From NCBI GenBank assembly GCA_964529855.1, contig CAZGZU010000018.1, positions 1 to 11,909 of the forward strand: DNA of 11,909 nucleotides, given 5' to 3'. The DNA comes from CAZGZU01 sp964529855 (GTDB lineage Bacteria; Patescibacteriota; Minisyncoccia; Portnoybacterales; UBA2143). Each line of letters starts with the position of its first letter. Position 1 is the first letter of the stretch. This document shows, one piece after another, positions 6,347-10,912 of this stretch. A program made the position numbers and the translations under genes. Below the pieces are notes generated by a model, which saw only the letters and a list, made by a program, of their open reading frames with translations, had not been told where the DNA came from and did not search any database.

Positions 6347-6420
6347 TGGACCCAGAGGGATTCGAACCCTCGACCTCCTCCATGCCATGGAGGCGCGCTA
6401 GCCAACTGCGCCATGGGCCC
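6347..6420 (-). tRNA. tRNA-Ala(GGC)
   Basis: Acceptor GGGCCCA (6420-6414) pairs with TGGGTCC (6354-6348), including the G3-U70 wobble that marks alanine tRNA. The anticodon stem CCTCC/GGAGG encloses ATGGCAT (anticodon GGC). The discriminator A is followed by CAAA, so CCA is not encoded. Confidence 0.95.
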
Positions 6421-6429
6421 TCTTTCAAG

Positions 6430-6503
6430 TGCCCTCGGCACGATTCGAACGTGCGACCTGCGCGTTAGGAGTGCGCTGCTCTAATCCACTGAGCTACGAG
6501 GGC
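6430..6503 (-). tRNA. tRNA-Arg(CCT)
   Basis: Acceptor GCCCTCG (6503-6497) pairs with CGAGGGC (6437-6431). The anticodon loop CTCCTAA gives CCT, and the T arm is GCACG-TTCGAAT-CGTGC. The last pair of the anticodon stem is A31 (6472) opposite C39 (6464), a mismatch. CCA is not encoded (A then CTT). It is the first gene of the cluster. Confidence 0.93.
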
Positions 6504-6521
6504 AGTTTTCCCCACCTCCTA

Positions 6522-6551
6522 ATGATATAATATTTGACTAATCTTAGTCAA
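6522..6551 (-). promoter_or_regulatory. Promoter of the tRNA-Arg/Ala/Phe/Gly cluster
   Basis: On the minus strand, TTGACT (6551-6546), an 18-bp spacer and TATCAT (6527-6522, 5 of 6 consensus bases), with a start near 6515 and 12 nt before tRNA-Arg. Its -35 box is the right arm of the palindrome at 6534-6551. Confidence 0.6.
6534..6551. repeat. 18-bp palindrome holding two divergent -35 boxes
   Basis: TTGACTAA, TC, TTAGTCAA: an 8-bp perfect inverted repeat with a 2-nt centre. Each arm starts with TTGACT in its own direction, giving the -35 box of the tRNA cluster (minus) and of the HtrA gene (plus). Two polymerases could not bind both at once. A dimeric regulator could also bind here. Confidence 0.7.
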
Positions 6552-6562
6552 TGGAATATACT
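6534..6562 (+). promoter_or_regulatory. Promoter of the HtrA-like gene
   Basis: TTGACT (6534-6539), a 17-bp spacer and TATACT (6557-6562, 5 of 6), with a start near 6569. It gives a leader of about 79 nt before ATG 6648. Confidence 0.7.
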
Positions 6563-6591
6563 AGAGGAAATAAATTATTAAAACGTAACTC

Positions 6592-6636
6592 TTCGACAAG
6601 CCCAGAGATTGAATCTCTATATAAAAAGTTGTCGAA
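6592..6636 (+). promoter_or_regulatory. Structured 5' leader of the HtrA-like mRNA
   Basis: TTCGACAA (6592-6599) and TTGTCGAA (6629-6636) form an 8-bp closing stem. Inside it, AGAGAT (6604-6609), TGA, ATCTCT (6613-6618) form a second hairpin. The outer stem ends 11 nt before the start codon. A regulatory role is inference. Confidence 0.5.
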
Positions 6637-6647
6637 TTTTCAAAACC

Positions 6648-7715
6648 ATGCAAAAATCACCTACTGTTCAAGTTGTTAAAAAAACCAGTCCGGCTGTGGT
6701 CAGCATTATAATCAGCAAGGACCTGCCGAAAATCAGAAAATACTATGTCCAGCCCTTTGACGAGTTCTTTGGTCCTTATGGACCGCCAATTACTAAATAT
6801 CGTCAGGAAGGAAAACAAAAAGTTAAAATTGGCGGAGGCAGCGGTTTTTTTGTTTCTCCAGAGGGCATTATTTTAACCAATCGCCACGTGATTGTATCTC
6901 CTGACGTGGAATATACTATTGTGACAGCCGATGAAAAAGAATATCAGGCAGAGATTTTAGCCCGCGACCCGGTTAATGACGTGGCTATTATTAAAATCAA
7001 AAATGCCAAAGGTAGAAAATTCCCTATTCTGGAGCTGGGCGATTCTACTAAAGCGGAGTTAGGACAAGAAGTCATTGCCATTGGCAATGCTTTGGGTGCT
7101 TTTCGTAATACTGTTTCCACGGGCGTTGTTTCAGGACTGAGTCGTTTCATCACTGCCCATGATGGCGTCTCCGGACAGATGGCTTCCTTAAGGGGACTTA
7201 TTCAGACAGATGCGGCCATCAATCCCGGTAATTCCGGCGGACCCTTGGTTGGTCTTGACAGCAAAGTTATTGCCATTAATGCGGCCATTGTTTTAGGCGC
7301 CCAGAATATTGGATTCGCCATTCCCATTAACAATGCTAAAAAAGATTTGGCTGATATTAAAAAATATGGCCGGATTATCCAACCATTTTTAGGCGTTCGC
7401 TATATTCTAATTAATAAAGCGCTCAAAGACAGCTTTGCTCAAAGACTGCATCTCCGTCTACCGGTTGACCACGGCGCTCTAGTTATCCGCGAACCAGGCG
7501 TTGGTGACCCGGCCGTTGTCCCCAACAGCCCGGCTGCCAAAGCTGGTCTGACTGAACACGACATTATTTTGGAATTCAATAAAGTAAAAATTACGGAAAA
7601 AAATCCTCTGCAGGAACTTATTTACAAGGCAAAACCGGGTGATGTCATAGAGATTAAAATCTTGCGAGGCGATAAAGTCGGTACAACCACTGTTAAATTG
7701 GAAGAAAAAAAGTAA
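6648..7715 (+). CDS. HtrA/DegP-like trypsin-fold serine protease with one PDZ domain
   Basis: A 355-residue protein. The protease domain carries the full catalytic triad: H80 in TNRHV, D111 in NDVAIIKI and S196 in GNSGGPL. The oxyanion-region sequence NPGNSGGP and the GGGSGFFVS strand are typical of HtrA. The C-terminal third (from about FLGVRY) is a single PDZ domain with NSPAAKAGL and HDIILEFN. HtrA proteases degrade or refold damaged envelope proteins. The N-terminus here is MQKSPTVQVVKKTSPAVVSI with no hydrophobic anchor or signal peptide, and the leader upstream gives none in frame. ATG 6648 is preferred over the TTG at 6609, which lies inside a leader hairpin. No Shine-Dalgarno is visible. 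The gene has its own promoter and a terminator shared with the convergent site-2 protease gene. Confidence 0.93.
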   Translation: MQKSPTVQVVKKTSPAVVSIIISKDLPKIRKYYVQPFDEFFGPYGPPITKYRQEGKQKVKIGGGSGFFVSPEGIILTNRHVIVSPDVEYTIVTADEKEYQAEILARDPVNDVAIIKIKNAKGRKFPILELGDSTKAELGQEVIAIGNALGAFRNTVSTGVVSGLSRFITAHDGVSGQMASLRGLIQTDAAINPGNSGGPLVGLDSKVIAINAAIVLGAQNIGFAIPINNAKKDLADIKKYGRIIQPFLGVRYILINKALKDSFAQRLHLRLPVDHGALVIREPGVGDPAVVPNSPAAKAGLTEHDIILEFNKVKITEKNPLQELIYKAKPGDVIEIKILRGDKVGTTTVKLEEKK

Positions 7716-7752
7716 ATTCTGTTTGAAATTAGGCAACTCTCTGCCTGAGAAC

Positions 7753-7784
7753 AAAAACTCCCTGACAAACATCAGGGGGTTTTT
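7753..7784. terminator. Bidirectional terminator between HtrA and the site-2 protease
   Basis: AAAAACTCCCTGA (7753-7765) and TCAGGGGGTTTTT (7772-7784) form a 13-bp stem with one T-G pair and a 6-nt loop. T runs follow on each strand, which suits the two convergent genes. Confidence 0.88.
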
Positions 7785-7827
7785 GTATAAAAATATCATT
7801 GCAAGCAATGCAAAGAAATTACTTTAC

Positions 7828-8463
7828 TTAAAGCACTAATCCCCGGCCGACAATCAGCTGGAAAATCAGGAAGACCAAAGGCAGAACCCATTGAAAAGCA
7901 AAGAAAATGAACAAAAGCAGGATAATCATTCCATAACGCTCCAAGAATATTCTTAGTTTATCAAAAGAAGCGGGTAAAAAGGTAAAGAGAATTTTAGAGC
8001 CGTCTAAGGGAGGAATGGGTATTAAATTAAAAATACCCAAAAGAACGTTTAAGATAATAATCAGAGCGAAAATCTGAACCAAGCCCTCAAAAGCGGCTAA
8101 TTGCGGATAAAGAAAACGCAAAGCCAGACCAAAAACCAAAGCCACCAGAAGGTTGGCCGAGGGGCCGGCCACGGCCACCTTGGCTATACCATATTTCTGG
8201 TCGCGAAGATTATAGGGATTAAAAGGAACCGGCTTGGCCCAACCAAAGATAGCCCGGCCGCCGGAGAAAATAAAAATCATTAAGGGAACTAAAAAAGAAC
8301 CCCAAAAGTCCAAATGTTTGATTGGGTTCAAAGTCAAACGACCATAATATTTAGCTGTTGAATCACCCAAGCGAAAAGCCATCCAACCGTGAGCAAATTC
8401 ATGAATAACTACTGACATCAAAAGAATGGCTAGCTGGAAAATAAGGGTAATGAATGTCTCCAT
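7828..8463 (-). CDS. Site-2 protease family (M50) membrane metalloprotease
   Basis: A 211-residue, very hydrophobic protein with about five to six membrane segments. The zinc motif HEFAH (residues 21-25) lies in the first helix, followed by the family's NPIKHLDFWG-type stretch and, late in the protein, NLIPIPPLDGSKIL, whose aspartate is the third metal ligand. Members cut membrane proteins within the bilayer, often to release signalling factors. This short form without a PDZ domain is common as a housekeeping gene in many bacteria, and its substrate is unknown. ATG 8463 is chosen over the TTG at 8475. It is divergent from rpmB with 46 bp between start codons. Together with the HtrA gene it forms a small group of envelope proteases. 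Confidence 0.92.
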   Translation of the reverse strand: METFITLIFQLAILLMSVVIHEFAHGWMAFRLGDSTAKYYGRLTLNPIKHLDFWGSFLVPLMIFIFSGGRAIFGWAKPVPFNPYNLRDQKYGIAKVAVAGPSANLLVALVFGLALRFLYPQLAAFEGLVQIFALIIILNVLLGIFNLIPIPPLDGSKILFTFLPASFDKLRIFLERYGMIILLLFIFFAFQWVLPLVFLIFQLIVGRGLVL

Positions 8464-8468
8464 AAAGG

Positions 8469-8516
8469 TTGTCAATCTAGCTTAAATGGTATATGCTTTA
8501 GATAATTATATGTCCA
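8469..8516. promoter_or_regulatory. Divergent promoter region of the site-2 protease gene and rpmB
   Basis: Rightward: TTGTCA (8469-8474), 17 bp, TATGCT (8492-8497), with a start about 6 nt before the rpmB ATG. Leftward: TGGACA (8516-8511), 16 bp, TATACC (8494-8489). The two -10 boxes overlap. Matches are moderate and a minus TATAAT at 8510-8505 is an alternative. Confidence 0.35.
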
Positions 8517-8698
8517 GGCGTTGCGCTATCTGCGGTAAAAAATCAATGGTGGCGGTTATACGCCAGAAGCTTCGTGGTAAGTATAACCCAACCGGTAAAA
8601 AAAGAAAATACCCTAATTTACAGTGGGTTCGTCTTGCTAATGGCAAACGAGTCAAGGCCTGTGCCAAATGCATTAAAACAATGAGTAAAACCAAATAG
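8510..8698 (+). CDS. rpmB: 50S ribosomal protein L28
   Basis: A 62-residue protein starting MSRRCAICGKKSMVA, with two CxxC pairs (C5/C8 in CAIC and the later CAKC). This is the zinc-binding (C+) form of L28. The core WVRLANGKRVKACAKCIKT matches the family, and the basic KYNPTGKKRKYPN loop contacts rRNA. L28 is part of the large subunit near the exit tunnel and its length is typical. ATG 8510 is used; the upstream start at 8486 adds eight residues that are not part of the family. There is no Shine-Dalgarno, and the predicted transcription start is only a few bases upstream, so the mRNA may be nearly leaderless. The TAG stop ends at 8698 and tRNA-Pro begins at 8699 with no gap. Confidence 0.95.
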   Translation: MSRRCAICGKKSMVAVIRQKLRGKYNPTGKKRKYPNLQWVRLANGKRVKACAKCIKTMSKTK

Positions 8699-8772
8699 CG
8701 GGCTGTGGCCTAGTGGCTTAAGGCACACGCATGGGGTGCGTGGGATCGGGGGTTCGAATCCCCCCAGCCCGA
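8699..8772 (+). tRNA. tRNA-Pro(GGG)
   Basis: Acceptor CGGGCTG (8699-8705) pairs with CAGCCCG (8765-8771), with the C1-G72 pair typical of bacterial proline tRNA. The anticodon stem CACGC/GCGTG encloses ATGGGGT (anticodon GGG), and the T arm is GGGGG-TTCGAAT-CCCCC. A8772 is followed by CAG, so CCA is not encoded. It is fused to rpmB without a spacer. Confidence 0.95.
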
Positions 8773-8778
8773 CAGAAT

Positions 8779-8821
8779 AAAAAAACGCCTTGTTGGGTGT
8801 TTTTTTATACCCAACAAGGCG
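8779..8821. terminator. Two-way terminator with alternative hairpins
   Basis: CGCCTTGTTGGGT (8786-8798) and its exact complement (8809-8821) form a 13-bp stem. Read leftward, it is followed by seven T's, a classic terminator for the zinc-finger operon. Read rightward, a different, overlapping hairpin (A7-C-GCC, 8779-8789, with GGTG-T7, 8796-8806) can form after tRNA-Pro. Confidence 0.8.
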
Positions 8822-8836
8822 ACTCTGTAATGAAAA

Positions 8837-8962
8837 TTACTTCTGGGGGCGTTGGCGTTCTTTGGCGTCATGCTTATGAACTCCGCACTTACTACACTTT
8901 TTACGAGACCGCTTATTTGCTGTCCCACACTCCTTACACTTCCAGCACCCGTTCTTCGCCAT
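8837..8962 (-). CDS. 41-aa RanBP2-type zinc-finger protein
   Basis: From ATG 8962 the protein starts MAKNGCWKCKECGTANKRS and ends ERQRPQK before TAA. Residues 7-26 match the RanBP2-type zinc-finger spacing W-x-C-x2-C-x3-N-x6-C-x2-C exactly: W7, C9, C12, N16, C23, C26. The rest is strongly basic with two histidines (HKH). RanBP2 fingers bind single-stranded RNA or ubiquitin in eukaryotes; in bacteria the role is not known to me, and RNA binding is inference from the basic charge. The start is set by AAAGGAG at 8974-8968 with a 5-nt gap. An in-frame ATG at 8977 would overlap the previous stop as ATGA and give 46 residues. It is the second gene of a two-gene unit and ends before a terminator. 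Confidence 0.78.
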   Translation of the reverse strand: MAKNGCWKCKECGTANKRSRKKCSKCGVHKHDAKERQRPQK

Positions 8963-8967
8963 ACTCG

Positions 8968-8974
8968 CTCCTTT
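8968..8974 (-). promoter_or_regulatory. Strong ribosome binding site of the zinc-finger gene
   Basis: AAAGGAG on the minus strand, 5 nt before ATG 8962 and directly after the stop of the 105-aa gene. It decides the start in favour of 8962. Confidence 0.7.
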
Positions 8975-9291
8975 CATTTGCCAAAAGTCCACTTTGGCTT
9001 ACCATAATGCCAGCCAGATTTTTTTCTCTGTGTAGTGGGGAAACGAACTTTACTTGCCCTGTTTGTTGCCTTCTTGGCAATCTTTAGAAAATGTGAGTTA
9101 TTGCTACTACGATATTCCTCACAATTACTATCAGACCAACCAAAGAATAATCTGCCATTTTTAACTTTAAGATGATTAACCTCTTTTTGACCCTTTCCCA
9201 ACTCGGCAGTGAATGGGACAACATAATCTTTTTTTGGGTCTATCTCTTCATCTTCCAACACTCCTAACTGGACAAAGTTTATACCTCCCAT
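8974..9291 (-). CDS. Unknown 105-aa protein, first gene of the zinc-finger cassette
   Basis: I do not recognise this protein. It starts MGGINFVQLGVLEDEEIDPKKD, with an acidic N-terminal third and a predicted strand VVPFTAEL. A middle part contains VKNGRLFFGWSDSNCEEYRSS, and a basic C-terminus with TTQRKKSGWHYGKPKW is rich in Lys, Arg and Trp. It has one cysteine, no membrane segment and no signal peptide. ATG 9291 has AAGGAGG (9304-9298) 6 nt upstream, one of the best ribosome binding sites here. The TGA stop lies 11 nt before the zinc-finger start, so the two are surely co-translated. The charge pattern would suit a nucleic-acid or ribosome partner, but this is only inference. The strong Shine-Dalgarno sites differ from the neighbouring genes. 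Confidence 0.7.
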   Translation of the reverse strand: MGGINFVQLGVLEDEEIDPKKDYVVPFTAELGKGQKEVNHLKVKNGRLFFGWSDSNCEEYRSSNNSHFLKIAKKATNRASKVRFPTTQRKKSGWHYGKPKWTFGK

Positions 9292-9297
9292 TCTATT

Positions 9298-9304
9298 CCT
9301 CCTT
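9298..9304 (-). promoter_or_regulatory. Strong ribosome binding site of the 105-aa gene
   Basis: AAGGAGG on the minus strand, 6 nt before ATG 9291. Upstream I see only weak promoter candidates (a TATAAA at 9313-9308). Confidence 0.75.
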
Positions 9305-9323
9305 ATTTTTTATAACGAACAAT

Positions 9324-9356
9324 ATAAAAGCTTTGCTGCCAAGGCAAAGCTTTTAT
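9324..9356 (-). terminator. Hairpin after ndk, probable terminator
   Basis: ATAAAAGCTTTGC (9324-9336) and GCAAAGCTTTTAT (9344-9356) form a 13-bp stem with a 7-nt loop. It lies 38 bp beyond the ndk stop. The T run (TTTTATATT) is modest, so some read-through into the 105-aa gene is possible. Confidence 0.65.
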
Positions 9357-9393
9357 TATTTTAACATCAGCTCAATCACCTGTCAATAATCTA

Positions 9394-9996
9394 CTAAAGC
9401 ACTATTTTCTCATCAGCCCTCTCATAATTATATATTTCTTCGGGAGCAAACCAAAGTTTAATCTCTTTTTCCGCTTCCTTAACATCACCAGAAGCATGAA
9501 CTATATTATTGACAGCTCGCTTAGCCATATTAGCAAAAGCTGGTGAATCCATGGAAAAATCCCCTCGGATAGTTCCGGGCGGCGCAAAAACCGGAATAGT
9601 TGGCCCAGCAATCATTCGAACATTATCAACCGCATGAATCCCCTGAATAACCATAGCTATCACTGGCCCGGAAAACATAGAATCAACTAGCCATTTTTTA
9701 ATTTCCTTGCCTATTTTAAATTTATCAATTGTGCCAAAATCTTTTCTGGGACTTAAGCCATACTCTTTATAGGTTTTTAAAGTTTTGCCGCCTAATTGAC
9801 TTAAATATTGGCGATTATCAGGATAATGCAATCGGTAGTGCTCTTTAGTAGGATGGACTAACTTTAGAGCAATAATCTTTAAGCCCATTTTTTCAAAACG
9901 AGTTATAACCTCACCAATCAGGCCTCTTTTGACTGCATCGGGCTTGATAATAACCAAAGTTCTTTCTTTGGATGTGGGGACATGTCTTTTTTCCAT
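9394..9996 (-). CDS. ndk: Nucleoside diphosphate kinase with an internal insertion
   Basis: A 200-residue enzyme that transfers the gamma phosphate between nucleoside tri- and diphosphates through a phosphohistidine. Family blocks are clear: TLVIIKPDAVKRGLIGEVI near the start, VIAMVIQGIHAVDNVRMIAGPT, PPGTIRGDF, and the active-site NIVHASGD with H167. The usual length is about 140-150 residues. The excess lies in an insert of roughly 45 residues between HYPD (57-60) and the VIAMVI strand, containing QLGGKTLKTYKEYGLSPRKD, and in a C-terminal tail. The catalytic segment reads HASG where most members have HGSD. ATG 9996 is preferred over the TTG at 10005, because a possible promoter would place the start site at about 9998. 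It lies 59 nt after the MBL gene. Confidence 0.94.
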   Translation of the reverse strand: MEKRHVPTSKERTLVIIKPDAVKRGLIGEVITRFEKMGLKIIALKLVHPTKEHYRLHYPDNRQYLSQLGGKTLKTYKEYGLSPRKDFGTIDKFKIGKEIKKWLVDSMFSGPVIAMVIQGIHAVDNVRMIAGPTIPVFAPPGTIRGDFSMDSPAFANMAKRAVNNIVHASGDVKEAEKEIKLWFAPEEIYNYERADEKIVL

Positions 9997-10004
9997 AGTT
10001 TTCA

Positions 10005-10033
10005 AGTTTAACTTAAAAATATATTTTAATCAA
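10005..10033 (-). promoter_or_regulatory. Possible ndk promoter
   Basis: On the minus strand, TTGATT (10033-10028), a 17-bp spacer and TAAACT (10010-10005). The start would fall at about 9998, two bases before ATG 9996. Both boxes match 4 of 6 positions, so this is tentative. Confidence 0.35.
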
Positions 10034-10055
10034 GGGCAGAGCGAGATTTAAGGTC

Positions 10056-10904
10056 TCACTTCAAAAAAACTCCATCAGTCATAATCTCAATGTCACCGTA
10101 ATCGTCTGTTCGGTAAACCAAAATATCTTTTAATCGTTCCAGAACTTCTTCATGGGGATGTTTGTATCTGTTCTTCTCGCCTACGGAGATGACCGCTATT
10201 TGCGGATTAACTGCCTTAAGGAAATCATAGCTGCTGGAAGTTTTACTGCCATGATGAGCTACTTTTAAAATATCTGATTCTAAAGGCCAATTCTCTTTTA
10301 ACAAATGGCTTTCCACCTTTTTCTCAATATCGCCTGTTAATAGAAATTCTGTTCGTCCATAAATTAGTTGGCCGACTATGGAAACATTATTGCAGGGCTC
10401 GGAAAAAGACTCCAGCAAAGACTGGTCTGGCCAGAGAATTTTCATGACAATTCCCTCTTGTAAAATAATCTGCTGACCGGCTTGGGCTACGGTCAATGGA
10501 ATTTCTTTGTCTTCAATTAAATCCTGCCATTTTTGATAAATTGCCGTATCTTTGGTCAAACCACTGAATAAAATGCGGCCAATATTATAATACTCCAATA
10601 CACTCACCAAACCGGTAATATGGTCCGCATCAGGGTGAGTCAGTATAAGCAAATCAATTTTCCTGTCATAAAAAGGCATTACTTGACTTAATTTTTCCAG
10701 AACCGTCTTGTCCGGCCCGCCATCAATTAAAACCTGCTGACCATTGGGCGTTTCAATAAAAATGGCATCGCCCTGACCAACGTCAAAGAAATGAACCTCC
10801 AAAATATTATCCTTAACCTGTTCAAAAACAACTGACCAGACAATAATAACTGTAATGGTCAAAATAGCTAAACTTAAGTATTTGATTTTTTTAAAACCAA
10901 ACAT
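10056..10904 (-). CDS. ComEC C-terminal-type metallo-beta-lactamase protein
   Basis: A 282-residue protein with one N-terminal membrane helix (residues about 9-27) followed by a metallo-beta-lactamase domain: LEVHFFDVGQGDAIFIETP, VLIDGGPD, the metal motif THPDADH (89-95), LLTGDIE and KVAHHGSKTSSS. These match the soluble domain that ends the DNA-uptake channel ComEC/Rec2. There it is thought to act as a nuclease on the incoming strand, outside the membrane. In many bacteria the domain is fused to ComEC. Here it starts at ATG 10904, 8 nt after the stop of the membrane part, as a separate gene, and I see no simple frameshift joining the two. No Shine-Dalgarno is seen, so coupling to the upstream gene is likely. 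It probably works with the comEC product in transformation or nucleotide scavenging. Confidence 0.88.
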   Translation of the reverse strand: MFGFKKIKYLSLAILTITVIIVWSVVFEQVKDNILEVHFFDVGQGDAIFIETPNGQQVLIDGGPDKTVLEKLSQVMPFYDRKIDLLILTHPDADHITGLVSVLEYYNIGRILFSGLTKDTAIYQKWQDLIEDKEIPLTVAQAGQQIILQEGIVMKILWPDQSLLESFSEPCNNVSIVGQLIYGRTEFLLTGDIEKKVESHLLKENWPLESDILKVAHHGSKTSSSYDFLKAVNPQIAVISVGEKNRYKHPHEEVLERLKDILVYRTDDYGDIEIMTDGVFLK

Positions 10905-10912
10905 AAATTGTT

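Noticed and set aside
6120..6468. Open frames on both strands across the tRNA cluster, with texts such as GFEPSTSS or GSNPSGST
   Set aside because: These are translations of tRNA genes; such peptide texts are well-known false annotations.
7797..7810. Short inverted repeat CATTGC-AA-GCAATG before the site-2 protease stop region
   Set aside because: The loop is only two bases and no T run follows; the neighbouring 13-bp hairpin explains termination.
8710..9087. Open frames across tRNA-Pro and antisense to the zinc-finger genes
   Set aside because: They run through the tRNA and the terminator; the minus-strand genes have ribosome binding sites and a domain match.
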